This document shows, piece by piece, positions 9,494-19,493 of a DNA stretch of 64,000 bases; positions within the stretch are counted from its first letter, which is position 1, and each line of letters starts with the position of its first letter. The notes under the pieces were generated by a model. It saw only the letters and a program-made list of their open reading frames with translations. It made no database searches and had not been told where the DNA came from. The DNA lies in NCBI GenBank assembly GCA_947588675.1, contig CANPYY010000004.1, positions 1-64,000 on the forward strand, given 5' to 3'. The position numbers and the translations under genes are program-made. The DNA is from an uncultured Lachnospiraceae bacterium. Its GTDB lineage: Bacteria; Bacillota; Clostridia; Lachnospirales; Lachnospiraceae.

Positions 9494-11157
9494 CAAAACG
9501 AATTTTCAGGTCGATTATCCTTGTGGCAACTACGGTTTTCCTTGCCTGCGTGGCGTTGTTTCTTGGAGCGCTTTACAATTATTTCAGGAACGTCCAGCAA
9601 AGCGGTCTAAAGACGCAGACAGAACTTGCTGCGCAGGGAATCCAAAATGCAGGTATAAAATATTTTGACAAACTTGATTCCAAAGGTTACCGAATCTCCT
9701 GGATAGATACGGACGGCACAGTACTTTACGACAGCGACGCTGACTCCTCTGAAATGGAAAATCATCTTGAACGAGAAGAAATCCGTGAAGCTTTATCCTC
9801 CGGCTATGGTGAAAGCTCCCGGTATTCCGTTACCTTGATGGAACGAACCCTGTATAGTGCAAAAAAACTGCCTGACGGAACAGTGGTCCGCATTTCTGTC
9901 GCACAAAGCACTCTCCTTACGCTGCTTCTTGGAATGATGCAGCCTATTATAATTATAATTTTGATTGCAATAGGAATTTCTTTCTGGCTGGCGCATCGTC
10001 TTTCCAGACATATCACTGCACCATTAAACCAATTGAATCTTGACGAGCCGCTGAACAACGAAGTATATGACGAACTTTCTCCGCTTCTTAGGCGTATTGA
10101 AATCCAGAAACGGCAAATCAGGCAACAGGAAAACAAACTCCGGCAAACGCAGGAGGAATTTGAAACCGTTACGGAAAATATGGCGGAGGGCATTATCCTG
10201 CTGAATACAAAAGGCGTTATTTTAGGAATAAACCGCTCTGCGGCAAACCTGTTTAAAACGACACGTACCTGTATAGGCAAATATATTTTATCAGTAAACC
10301 GCAGCATGGAAATCTCGGAACTTCTTATGGAAGCAGAAAAAGGTGTGCGGGCGGAAAAAATCATAGACATAAATGGCGGAAAATATCAGCTTGATATCAG
10401 CCCGGTATGTATAAACGGCAATATTTCCGGCTCTGTCCTTCTCATACTTAACGTTACTGAAAAAGAACAGGCTGAACAGATGCGTAGAGAATTTACGGCT
10501 AACGTATCCCATGAGTTAAAAACGCCTCTCCATACTATCGCAGGTTGTGCAGAACTTTTGGAAAACGGCATGGTGCGTCCCGAAGATGCCATGAGATTCT
10601 ATGCACAGATACGGGGCGAAGCAGGGCGCATGATTTCTTTGGTAGAGGATATTATCCGTCTTTCCCATCTCGATGAAGGCGGCGCAAATATGAAACGTGA
10701 GAATGTTAATCTCTATACTCTGGCTGCCGAAACAGTCAGAGCGCTTTCCAACGAGGCGGAAAATGCCGGCGTTTCTTTAAATATTGATGGCAAACAAGCC
10801 ATAGTAAACGGCGTACCTCAGCTTTTACAGAGCATTGTTTATAATCTTACGGACAATGCAATCAAGTATAACCGACAGGGAGGTATGGTAAAGGTATCTA
10901 CAGATTGTTCTGCAGACGAAGTACGCCTCATTGTATCCGATACCGGAATCGGTATTCCGTCTGAGCATAAAGAGCGTATTTTCGAGCGGTTTTACAGAGT
11001 GGATAAAAGCCGGTCAAAAGAACTGGGCGGAACTGGACTTGGATTATCTATCGTAAAACACGCCGCACGGCTTCATAATGCAAAAATAGAACTGCAAAGC
11101 GTTGAAAATGAAGGAACGACTGTTACGGTCATTTTTCCATATTCACAAAATAAATAA
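9490..11157 (+). CDS. PhoR-type sensor histidine kinase
   Basis: HELKTPLHTIAGCAELLENG H-box, NLTDNAIKYN, GIGIPSEHKERIFERFYRVDKSRSKELGGTGLGLSIVK; TM and PAS-like region. Confidence 0.9.
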   Translation: MTKRIFRSIILVATTVFLACVALFLGALYNYFRNVQQSGLKTQTELAAQGIQNAGIKYFDKLDSKGYRISWIDTDGTVLYDSDADSSEMENHLEREEIREALSSGYGESSRYSVTLMERTLYSAKKLPDGTVVRISVAQSTLLTLLLGMMQPIIIIILIAIGISFWLAHRLSRHITAPLNQLNLDEPLNNEVYDELSPLLRRIEIQKRQIRQQENKLRQTQEEFETVTENMAEGIILLNTKGVILGINRSAANLFKTTRTCIGKYILSVNRSMEISELLMEAEKGVRAEKIIDINGGKYQLDISPVCINGNISGSVLLILNVTEKEQAEQMRREFTANVSHELKTPLHTIAGCAELLENGMVRPEDAMRFYAQIRGEAGRMISLVEDIIRLSHLDEGGANMKRENVNLYTLAAETVRALSNEAENAGVSLNIDGKQAIVNGVPQLLQSIVYNLTDNAIKYNRQGGMVKVSTDCSADEVRLIVSDTGIGIPSEHKERIFERFYRVDKSRSKELGGTGLGLSIVKHAARLHNAKIELQSVENEGTTVTVIFPYSQNK

Positions 11158-11180
11158 ACCGGCACAACCATAAATTTCAA

Positions 11181-11216
11181 AAGGACGGTATAGCCATTAG
11201 CCATACCGTCCTTATT
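11181..11216 (+). terminator. Rho-independent terminator of pst-pho operon
   Basis: Hairpin AAGGACGGTAT...ATACCGTCCTT followed by ATTTT. Confidence 0.85.
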
Positions 11217-11220
11217 TTAA

Positions 11221-11294
11221 TAGCGAGAAAGGGACTTGAACCCCCGACACCGCGGGTATGAACCGCGTGCTCTAGCCAGCTGAGCTATCTCGCC
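11221..11294 (-). tRNA. tRNA-Met (CAT)
   Basis: Minus-strand cloverleaf GGCGAGATAGCTCAGCTGGCTAGAGCACGCGGTTCATACCCGCGGTGTCGGGGGTTCAAGTCCCTTTCTCGCTA; anticodon loop TTCATAC. Confidence 0.92.
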
Positions 11295-11332
11295 ATATTT
11301 AAAGTCTTTCAGGTAATCCCAAAAGACTTTAA

Positions 11333-11405
11333 TGGGACCTACAGGGCTCGAACCTGTGACCCTCTGCTTGTAAGGCAGATGCTCTCCCAGCTGAGCTAAG
11401 ATCCC
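11333..11405 (-). tRNA. tRNA-Val (TAC)
   Basis: Minus-strand GGGATCTTAGCTCAGCTGGGAGAGCATCTGCCTTACAAGCAGAGGGTCACAGGTTCGAGCCCTGTAGGTCCCA; anticodon loop CTTACAA. Confidence 0.93.
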
Positions 11406-11531
11406 ACGTATTTTACTTCGCTTTTTTAAACTGCTTTTTCATTATATAGACGTATATAACATTTGTCAAGCACTTTTTAGTTGCAATTTTAGAAACGCAA
11501 ATTAACAACAACTATCTGAACGGACTACTGA

Positions 11532-12665
11532 TTAAAATTTCAACCATTCGCTAAAATCAGATACAATTATCTTGGCGCCCTTTATAAGCCTGTCAAAAAC
11601 TCCCGATTTATAAAAGCTTACAAGTATCATTCCTATCGGTATTCCGATAATCATCCCAAGTATTCCAAAGAATCTGTATCCTACAAACATGAAAAACAGC
11701 GTTGACAGCGGACTTAATCCTATGCTGTCTGCAACCATTTTGGGCTGCAAAAACTGACGGACTGCCTGGCATATAAGGTATAGTACAAACAACAAAACTG
11801 CTCTTAGATAATTACCCGTAATTATCTCATATATACACCACGGCCATATGATTGCCCCCGCTCCAAATACAGGCAGGAAATCTACGAATGCAATAACAAG
11901 CGCAAATAAAACGGCATAATCTACTTTTAATATAAACAATCCTACCGTGAGAATAATAAATACAAAACACATTATCTTAAACTGCGCCTTAACATAACCT
12001 CCCAGCGCCGATACCATATTTCCAACAATCATATTATATACTTTTTTTACACCACTCGGTATTTTCTCAGAACAGAACTTTATAATATTGTTGTGCTCGG
12101 CCGTAAGAAAATAGCTGAACAAAATTGTAATTACCGTCATCAGTAATCCCTCTGCCATGCTCTTTACAACATTGCCCGCAGAATTAAGTGAAATATTATT
12201 TGAGGATATATCCTCAATAAAGTGATTAATAATCTTTCCCAGATTATCAATTCCCATATCTATTATCTCACGAGTACGTTCAGGGAGTATTGAATATTTC
12301 ATCCTCCATTCATCAATCCCGCTCTGAACCTGGTCTGTCACATAGGAATACATATTAGAAAAATTGCTGACAAAACTTACTCCCTGTTTTATAAGCACAT
12401 ATACTATAAGATATAAGAAACTGATAACTATCGCAAGAACGCATACTATAACTATTGCAGAGCCATGCTTCCTTACAATCTTTACTTTCCGTTCCATAAA
12501 ATGTACAATAGGATTGGCAATCAGAGCTATAATCCAGCCTACTACAAACGGCCAGAAAAAAGCCAGCGCACCCGGAAGCACAAATATTGCAAAAAGCACT
12601 ATTGCCGCTGCCAACAGATAATTACAAAATATTTTTAAATAAAGTACCGTTCTTTTCTCTTTCAT
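11532..12665 (-). CDS. AI-2E family transporter
   Basis: Multi-TM, VDFLPVFGAGAIIWPW and FLQPKMVADSIGLSPLSTL motifs typical of the AI-2E family. Confidence 0.85.
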   Translation of the reverse strand: MKEKRTVLYLKIFCNYLLAAAIVLFAIFVLPGALAFFWPFVVGWIIALIANPIVHFMERKVKIVRKHGSAIVIVCVLAIVISFLYLIVYVLIKQGVSFVSNFSNMYSYVTDQVQSGIDEWRMKYSILPERTREIIDMGIDNLGKIINHFIEDISSNNISLNSAGNVVKSMAEGLLMTVITILFSYFLTAEHNNIIKFCSEKIPSGVKKVYNMIVGNMVSALGGYVKAQFKIMCFVFIILTVGLFILKVDYAVLFALVIAFVDFLPVFGAGAIIWPWCIYEIITGNYLRAVLLFVLYLICQAVRQFLQPKMVADSIGLSPLSTLFFMFVGYRFFGILGMIIGIPIGMILVSFYKSGVFDRLIKGAKIIVSDFSEWLKF

Positions 12666-12674
12666 AGTTCCTCC

Positions 12675-13154
12675 CTAACCAAGTAAAGCGCCAAGTCCTC
12701 CAAATATTCCCGAACTTACAAGCCCCATTATAATTCCCGCAAGAAGCACTCCGAGCATAACTGCCGCAACGCTCCTCTTAAAATCCATATCCAGTATACT
12801 TGCTGCAAGCGTTCCTGTCCATGCGCCTGTTCCCGGAAGCGGTATGCCTACAAACAAAAGAAGCGCAACAAAAAGACCTCTGCCTGCTTTAGATTTAAGT
12901 TTTTCTCCGCCCTTATGTCCCTTTTCAAGGCAGAACTTAAAAAATTTTCCTACAAACCTTTTATCCGCTCCCCATTCCAATATTCTCCTTGCAAAGAAAA
13001 ATATAAACGGAACCGGTATCATATTGCCTATAATACATATTATGTACGACGGTACAAGCGGCAGTCCGAAACCAACTGCATAGGGTATTGCTCCCCTGAG
13101 TTCTATTATCGGAACCATTGATATTAAAAATATTATAATATAATGTTTTAACAT
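12675..13154 (-). CDS. Small multi-drug export-like membrane protein (COG2426)
   Basis: IELRGAIPYAVGFGLP ... VGIPLPGTGAWTGTLAA signature. Confidence 0.8.
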   Translation of the reverse strand: MLKHYIIIFLISMVPIIELRGAIPYAVGFGLPLVPSYIICIIGNMIPVPFIFFFARRILEWGADKRFVGKFFKFCLEKGHKGGEKLKSKAGRGLFVALLLFVGIPLPGTGAWTGTLAASILDMDFKRSVAAVMLGVLLAGIIMGLVSSGIFGGLGALLG

Positions 13155-13158
13155 GTTA

Positions 13159-13797
13159 CTATTCCTTTCTAAAATCATTTTTATTTACAAAATAACTGTC
13201 AAGCTTTTTCATCATCCCTTTAAGCGCCCTTCCTCTGTGGCTTATCTCATTTTTCTTTTCAGGAGTAAGTTCTGCCGTAGTGCACCCGTATTCAGGTACA
13301 TAAAATATCGGGTCAAAACCAAAACCATTTTCTCCCATAAGCTTCTTCGATATGCTTCCGCAGACGGTTCCTCTCTCGGTAATCACACTGCCATCCGGAA
13401 ATGCACATGCAATAACGCATACAAAACGCGCTCCGCGTTCTTCATCCTTTGCATCAGAAAGCCTGTCAATTATATAATTATTCTTAATATCATACGAAGT
13501 GTCTTCACCAAGAAATCTGGCGGAATATATTCCCGGTCCGCCGTTCATATAATCAATCTCCAGTCCTGAATCATCCGCAAGCACCATACAGTCTGTAAGC
13601 TTTGCTATTTCCGTTGCCTTAATAATTGCATTTTCCTCAAATGTACTGCCATCCTCAACAATATCTGCATGTATATCCGCATCTTTAAGCGACAGCAGTT
13701 CAATGTTATATTTACTAAGAAAATCATCCATGATTTCCCTTATTTCATTCATCTTGCCTTCATTGCCTGTCGCAAATATTATTTTCGTTTTTTCCAT
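13159..13797 (-). CDS. rdgB: XTP/dITP diphosphatase (RdgB/HAM1)
   Basis: IIFATGNEGKMNEIREI; ADDSGLEIDYMNGGPGIYSARFLGE; GFGFDPIFYVPEYG. Confidence 0.93.
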   Translation of the reverse strand: MEKTKIIFATGNEGKMNEIREIMDDFLSKYNIELLSLKDADIHADIVEDGSTFEENAIIKATEIAKLTDCMVLADDSGLEIDYMNGGPGIYSARFLGEDTSYDIKNNYIIDRLSDAKDEERGARFVCVIACAFPDGSVITERGTVCGSISKKLMGENGFGFDPIFYVPEYGCTTAELTPEKKNEISHRGRALKGMMKKLDSYFVNKNDFRKE

Positions 13798-13807
13798 AAT
13801 TCCTCCA

Positions 13808-14956
13808 TTATGTATTCTTTTTGGGCGGTTTAGGTCCCATATACTGCAAATAATATGTTTTCATCATGCCATTATACAGTTTACGGTTTTTATCCGCTTT
13901 TCTGCCGATATATTTTTCCGCATCCTCATATGCCGTTATTATATAATATGACCATGTATCGAGCAGTTTAAATGTATTTCCAATATCCTTATATAACTCC
14001 CACAGATTCTTTTTTTCTTCAAGCCTTTCTCCATACGGCGGATTAGTAATTATAAATCCATATTTTTTCGGACTTGAAAGTTCCTTTACCGGTCTTTTCT
14101 GAAAATGTATATAGTCAGATATGCCTGCAAGCTTTGCATTAGCCATTGACATTTTTATACACTCACCGTCGATATCGTATCCCTGAATCTGCATATACGC
14201 ATCCCGTTTAACCCTGCTTTTCGCCTCATCATATGCTTCTTCATACAGTTTTTTTAAATTATCAAACTCCCATTTCTGCGACAAGAAGCTCCTGCTCAAT
14301 CCGGGAGCAATATCAGCTCCCATCATTGCCGCCTCAATAGGTATTGTTCCGCTTCCGCAAAACGGGTCTACAAGAATCCTGTCCGCCTTCCACGGAGTAA
14401 GCATTATGAGCGATGAAGCCAGTGTTTCGGTAAGAGGAGCTTTTACTGTCCACTTACGGTAACCTCTTTTATGAAGCGATACTCCCGTTGTATCAATTCC
14501 CACAGTAACAGTATCTTTCATAATTGTAACCCGCAGAGGATAATCTTCGCCATCCTCTTTAAACCAGTTTACCTTATACTTCATTTTCAGGCGTTCGACT
14601 ATGGCTTTCTTCATAACAGACTGTATATCCGAAGGACTGAACAATCTGCTTTTTACGGAATTTGCTTTTGCAACCCAGAATCTTGCATCCTTTGGCAGAA
14701 ATTCTTCCCATGGAATACTCTTTGTATTTTCAAAAAGTTCGTCAAACGTACATGCCTTAAAAGACGCCGCTTTAAGAAGTATCCTTTCTGCGGTACGCAC
14801 AAATATATTCGCCCTGCACATAGCAGAAATATCTCCCTTAAACGTAACCTTACCGTCGCTCACTTCAGAAATCTGATAACCAAGCCTTTCAATTTCACGC
14901 CTGCATACTGCCTCAGTGCCAAAATGGCACGGTGCAATCCATTCATATTCGTACAT
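13808..14956 (-). CDS. THUMP domain class I SAM-dependent RNA methyltransferase (RlmL/YpsC-like)
   Basis: THUMP N-terminus; DPFCGSGTIPIEAAMMGADIAPG and IITNPPYGERL motifs. Confidence 0.9.
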   Translation of the reverse strand: MYEYEWIAPCHFGTEAVCRREIERLGYQISEVSDGKVTFKGDISAMCRANIFVRTAERILLKAASFKACTFDELFENTKSIPWEEFLPKDARFWVAKANSVKSRLFSPSDIQSVMKKAIVERLKMKYKVNWFKEDGEDYPLRVTIMKDTVTVGIDTTGVSLHKRGYRKWTVKAPLTETLASSLIMLTPWKADRILVDPFCGSGTIPIEAAMMGADIAPGLSRSFLSQKWEFDNLKKLYEEAYDEAKSRVKRDAYMQIQGYDIDGECIKMSMANAKLAGISDYIHFQKRPVKELSSPKKYGFIITNPPYGERLEEKKNLWELYKDIGNTFKLLDTWSYYIITAYEDAEKYIGRKADKNRKLYNGMMKTYYLQYMGPKPPKKNT

Positions 14957-15016
14957 TAAAATAATAAACCGCCTTATATATTAATATTCATATAGTATTC
15001 TATAATAACTGATACG

Positions 15017-15361
15017 TCAAACACTTTTTTCATATCTGACATATTTATCGTACTCATTAATACCTCCGTAAAGACTGAATGTTTCAATTTCATGCATTCC
15101 CATTTTTTCAGCAATAATCATACTTATATTTCCGCGCATACAATACAGTATTATATTATAGCCCTCTCTGTACATACATGTAATTTCATTAAACATTTTA
15201 TCTTCCTCATCCATCATCTGTATAAATTTTTCTTCCGGTATATTTATTGAATCATCTATATGGTGCTGCGCGTATTCTTCATAATCCCTTAAATCGATAA
15301 GCAGTATTTTTTCTCCGTCGTTAATCATCTTCTGAATATCCGGATATGTTATTATTTTCAT
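15017..15361 (-). CDS. Rhodanese-like domain protein
   Basis: LLIDLRDYEEYAQHHIDDSINIP and active-site loop CMRGN. Confidence 0.85.
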   Translation of the reverse strand: MKIITYPDIQKMINDGEKILLIDLRDYEEYAQHHIDDSINIPEEKFIQMMDEEDKMFNEITCMYREGYNIILYCMRGNISMIIAEKMGMHEIETFSLYGGINEYDKYVRYEKSV

Positions 15362-15412
15362 ATAAATCCCCCCTGTATAATGTATGTGTACATCTTAATG
15401 TTTGTTAAATAT

Positions 15413-15450
15413 AAAGGCATCTAAAAGCCTCATAGCCTTTAGATGCCTTT
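15413..15450. terminator. Bidirectional hairpin terminator
   Basis: AAAGGCATCTAAA...TTTAGATGCCTTT inverted repeat in intergenic space. Confidence 0.75.
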
Positions 15451-15471
15451 ATATAATCTGCTAAATATCAA

Positions 15472-15642
15472 CTAACGTGAACAGTTTCTTGAGGAATCTT
15501 TTGATGAATCCCTTGAAGAATCTTTTGAACTATTCCTTGAAGAATTCTGTGAACTGTTCTGTGAGTAATTCTTAGAACTGTCCTTTGATGAATTTCTTGA
15601 ACTGTTCTGTGCTTTATTCTTTTCATAACTGTTTTCGCTCAT
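15472..15642 (-). CDS. 56-aa low-complexity protein with SS-[K/R]-[D/N] tetrapeptide repeats
   Basis: Minus-strand AGGAGGTAAATGTC-ATG (strong RBS); MSENSYEKNKAQNSSRNSSKDSSKNYSQNSSQNSSRNSSKDSSRDSSKDSSRNCSR. Confidence 0.6.
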   Translation of the reverse strand: MSENSYEKNKAQNSSRNSSKDSSKNYSQNSSQNSSRNSSKDSSRDSSKDSSRNCSR

Positions 15643-15708
15643 GACATTTACCTCCTGAATATATTTTTTACACAACTAGTATGTGCCTATTAAAAAAATA
15701 TATTCACT

Positions 15709-16143
15709 TTATCTTACCATTCTTATAATTAACATTATAAGAATTACCATGGCAATAACAGGAAAAATAATTCTAAGCACCGAAAACACAAGCGAAAATA
15801 CGGCAAATATTATTATAACAATTGCTGCAATGACAAGATACATGCTGATTTTTGATTTCAGGGTATTCCGGTTTTCGTTTCCCTGTCTTTCATCATCAAA
15901 ACTGCCCGTATCTTTATACTCATTCCTTACAGGGTCGTCTTTCATATTATATGTCTGGACTATTGTACGTGCTATAAGCCTTGGGTCGCCGAGTTCTTCA
16001 AGCACTTCTTCTTCCGTCCTGCCCGCATGTATCTCATTTCTTATATAAGATGAATAATATTCAATCTGTCTGTTTAACTCTCCGTCATCAACTTTTCCTC
16101 TGAGGCTTTTTTCAAGCTCATGCAGAAATTCCTGTTTATTCAT
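15709..16143 (-). CDS. DUF1700-like membrane protein
   Basis: MNKQEFLHELEKSLRG...EIHAGRTEEEVLEELGDPRLIARTI with C-terminal TM segments. Confidence 0.75.
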   Translation of the reverse strand: MNKQEFLHELEKSLRGKVDDGELNRQIEYYSSYIRNEIHAGRTEEEVLEELGDPRLIARTIVQTYNMKDDPVRNEYKDTGSFDDERQGNENRNTLKSKISMYLVIAAIVIIIFAVFSLVFSVLRIIFPVIAMVILIMLIIRMVR

Positions 16144-16302
16144 ATTTCCTCCCCGGATTTCTAATTTGGATTTCACTTACACAGTATATTATATATATTT
16201 TTTTCAAAATTGCAAAATATTTGACTTGTTATGCAAATTTATTTATAATGGATTTACTTATAATATTATTTTATAAAGTCAGCATTATTAAGGAGAAAGG
16301 AT

Positions 16303-17547
16303 ATGGCATCACCACAAAAAAGCGAACAGGAAAAATATGTTTCCGATATTAATATACATCATATTGATGTATTAGACGGAATAAGAGCTCTTGCAATACT
16401 TATAGTAGTATGGTTCCATATGTGGCAGCAATGCTGGTTAATGCCTATTGCCGATACGCCCGCCCTTTCTTTTCTGAATATATCGCAGATTGATCTCGAC
16501 TGGATTCCGCGAACGGGTTATATTATGGTTACCCTTATGATATTTCTCAGCGGTTTCTGCCTGTTTCTTCCATATGCACGACATAGCATATACGGCGAAG
16601 TTCTTCCAAAAACCGGAATTTTTTATAAAAAAAGGGTAGCCCGCATACTTCCTTCATATCTGTTCTGCATTATAATTATGTTTGTATGCAATGCCGTTTC
16701 AGGCGCTTATTACGGCGATACGGCTTTTATGATGAAAGACCTTTTTACACATCTTACTTTTACATTTAACCTGTCCAAAGAAGTAACTACTTATACGCTT
16801 TTAAACGGCGTACTCTGGACTGTTGCGTTGGAAGTACAGTTTTATATTATATTCCCGGCTATACAGTATTTTTTCCGCAAAAAGCCCATACTTACTTATA
16901 TTGTAATGAATATTATTTCATTCGCATTCATACTGTATGCGCAAAAACTTGAAAACAATTCATTTATGCTGCATCAGCTTCCTTCATATCTCGGTGTATA
17001 TGCCAATGGTTTTGTGGGAGCGCAGATATTTGTAGGTCTCAGCAAAAAAATCAAGCGGGATAACTATATCGGACTTATCTCCACAATTACCTCGCTTGGC
17101 TGTATATATGTATACTATATAATGATGAAAGAACTTTGTTTAGCTGAAAAGGTCAACAACTGGCAGCTTCACAACCGTTATTATCTTTCAGTATTATTTA
17201 TGATATTTGTATTGTCAACATCATTTTCTCTTGGCTTTTACAGGAAAATATTCTCAAACCGTATTATGAGATTCCTGTCGACAATATCGTTTAACCTGTA
17301 TATATGGCATCAGGTTATTACCATTGCGCTTAAAGAACACCGTATACCTTATTATGAAGGCGATATAGCGCCGAACGAATCCGGTGATAAGATATGGATG
17401 TGGAAATACTTCCTTTTATGCGTTGCAGCAAGTCTTGCAATGGCTGTATTTACGACTTATCTCATAGAAAAACCCTGCTCCAGACTTATCATGAAAATAA
17501 GGTCATCACATTCGTCAGAACGGGAGTCCCATACCACCGGTAAGTGA
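16303..17547 (+). CDS. Acyltransferase 3 (OafA-type) membrane protein
   Basis: [51 protein letters not shown]. Confidence 0.9.
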   Translation: MASPQKSEQEKYVSDINIHHIDVLDGIRALAILIVVWFHMWQQCWLMPIADTPALSFLNISQIDLDWIPRTGYIMVTLMIFLSGFCLFLPYARHSIYGEVLPKTGIFYKKRVARILPSYLFCIIIMFVCNAVSGAYYGDTAFMMKDLFTHLTFTFNLSKEVTTYTLLNGVLWTVALEVQFYIIFPAIQYFFRKKPILTYIVMNIISFAFILYAQKLENNSFMLHQLPSYLGVYANGFVGAQIFVGLSKKIKRDNYIGLISTITSLGCIYVYYIMMKELCLAEKVNNWQLHNRYYLSVLFMIFVLSTSFSLGFYRKIFSNRIMRFLSTISFNLYIWHQVITIALKEHRIPYYEGDIAPNESGDKIWMWKYFLLCVAASLAMAVFTTYLIEKPCSRLIMKIRSSHSSERESHTTGK

Positions 17548-17853
17548 TTCCATAACCTGGGATGAAGCTTTTTCCATTTGACGCAAAGCCTCATTGGCTG
17601 CGGCCACGATAAGATCCTCTAACATTTCTATATCATCAGGGTCTACAACTTCTTCAGAAAGTTTAACCGATACAATTTCTTTTTTTCCGGACACGCAGAC
17701 TTTTACAGCCCCGCCGCCGGCAGTACCTTCCCACTCGCTGTTTTCAATTTCTTTTGATTTTTCTTCCATCTGACGCTGCATACGCTGCGCCTGTTTCATA
17801 AGATTATTCATATTTCCCGGCATTCCTCCGGGGAATCCGCCTTTTCTTGCCAT
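17515..17853 (-). CDS. YbaB/EbfC family nucleoid-associated protein
   Basis: [19 protein letters not shown]...[21 protein letters not shown]; directly downstream of dnaX. Confidence 0.95.
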   Translation of the reverse strand: MARKGGFPGGMPGNMNNLMKQAQRMQRQMEEKSKEIENSEWEGTAGGGAVKVCVSGKKEIVSVKLSEEVVDPDDIEMLEDLIVAAANEALRQMEKASSQVMESLTGGMGLPF

Positions 17854-17881
17854 AAATATTTCCTCCAAAATAATAATTTAT

Positions 17882-19447
17882 TTATTCGTAGCTTATATCT
17901 ACGCCACTTTTCACAAGCTTTGCAATATCGGGATAAATATCTTCCCTGCTATTTCTCTCATCAATATGCCTTATATTGATTTTTACGTCTTTATGAACAT
18001 ACTCATTAATATGCCTGCACAGTTCGCTGTATGAGTTTTCGTTTTCAAGTATCATGGTAAGCGCTTTATTCGTACTTACAAGCATAAGCTCGTTTTCATC
18101 GCCGCCCCCTATACTCAAAGTCATCCTTCTTACCGTATTCTGAAGCGCCGCATCCAGCGAACCAACAATATCGTTCCAGTTTTCAGCTACTTTTTTAACG
18201 TCCTCCGAAAGAGCGGAAGGAAGTATATTTATCTTTTTTTCCTCTTTACGGTTCTTTAAAACTTCCTGTGAAGGCACTGTCGCACTGTCGTTATCATGAT
18301 ACCCCGCTTCAAGCCTCCTTAACCGTTCTTTAACAGACGTCAGGTCAGTTTCCATCTGCGGTTTGCACATCTTAATAACCGCAATTTCAACAAGAACCCT
18401 TTTCTGCGCCGAATACCGGATAGAAGCTGACAGTTCAGATAATATCCTTATATATCTTATAATAACATCCGGCGGTATGTTCTGTGCATGTTCCTTTAAT
18501 ATCTTAATATTGTCCCCCGACATATCTATCATATCTTCACAATCCTCGTCAGAGGTTGCTATAAGAAGCAGGTTTCTCATATACCATACAAATTCATTCA
18601 CAAACCATACAAGTTCACGTCCGCCCGTTACTATCTCCTCTATTATGGAAACTGCGCTTTTTACGTTCCCTTCGTATATCGCATTAAGCATCCGTTCAAA
18701 TACATCCGTATCAACCGCGCCAATTACTGAAAGCACCCTGTCATATGTAAGTTTCTCACCAAGGTAAAATGATATGCACTGGTCAAGAAGGCTCAGACCG
18801 TCGCGCATAGAACCATCCGCACATTTTGCAATATAACGGAGAGCCTTTTCCTCCGCCTCTATACCCTCTTTTTCTATAAGAGCTGAAAGCTGTTCCAAAA
18901 TAACGTTCGCAGATATGCGGTGGAAATCATACCGCTGACACCTGGACAGTATAGTAACCGGAATTTTATTAACCTCCGTAGTTGCCAGTATAAATATAAC
19001 ATATTCCGGAGGTTCTTCTAACGTCTTTAACAGTGCGTTAAATGCCCCCGTTGAAAGCATGTGTACTTCATCAATAATATACACGCGGTATTTGCCTTCG
19101 GCAGGCGAATACTGCACCGTATCAATAATTTCCCTTATATTATCCACACTGTTATTTGAAGCTGCGTCAAGTTCCACAACATTTACCGAAGACTGCGCTT
19201 TAATAGACCTGCACATGGCGCATTCATTACACGGTCCGTTCTCGGTAGGATGTTCGCAGTTAACTGCTTTTGCCATAATTTTAGCTACGGAAGTTTTTCC
19301 TGTTCCCCTCGTTCCGGTAAACAGATACGCATGTCCTATTCTTCCCAATTTAAGCTGGTTTTTTAAAGTCCTTACTATGTGATCCTGCCCTTTTACTTCA
19401 CCAAGATCATCCGGACGGAATTTTCTGTATAAAGCCGTATAAGACAT
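17882..19447 (-). CDS. dnaX: DNA polymerase III subunits gamma/tau
   Basis: YRKFRPDDLGEVKGQDHIVRTLKNQL; GTRGTGKTSVAKIMAKAVNC; YIIDEVHMLSTGAFNALLKTLEEPP. Confidence 0.96.
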   Translation of the reverse strand: MSYTALYRKFRPDDLGEVKGQDHIVRTLKNQLKLGRIGHAYLFTGTRGTGKTSVAKIMAKAVNCEHPTENGPCNECAMCRSIKAQSSVNVVELDAASNNSVDNIREIIDTVQYSPAEGKYRVYIIDEVHMLSTGAFNALLKTLEEPPEYVIFILATTEVNKIPVTILSRCQRYDFHRISANVILEQLSALIEKEGIEAEEKALRYIAKCADGSMRDGLSLLDQCISFYLGEKLTYDRVLSVIGAVDTDVFERMLNAIYEGNVKSAVSIIEEIVTGGRELVWFVNEFVWYMRNLLLIATSDEDCEDMIDMSGDNIKILKEHAQNIPPDVIIRYIRILSELSASIRYSAQKRVLVEIAVIKMCKPQMETDLTSVKERLRRLEAGYHDNDSATVPSQEVLKNRKEEKKINILPSALSEDVKKVAENWNDIVGSLDAALQNTVRRMTLSIGGGDENELMLVSTNKALTMILENENSYSELCRHINEYVHKDVKINIRHIDERNSREDIYPDIAKLVKSGVDISYE

Positions 19448-19493
19448 TTTATAATAACCTCCGTAGCGTCAGTTAATTAATTATTATTAATCA

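Noticed and set aside
9804-10370. 188-aa minus-strand ORF within the histidine kinase gene
   Set aside because: Antisense shadow ORF; sense gene has full histidine kinase motifs
4802-11157. pst-phoU-phoPR operon as a novel system
   Set aside because: Conventional phosphate uptake/regulation operon; only the PHO-box-like site is noted
15472-15642. Short repeats as a possible CRISPR array
   Set aside because: 12-nt in-frame degenerate coding repeats without conserved repeat/unique spacer structure or cas genes
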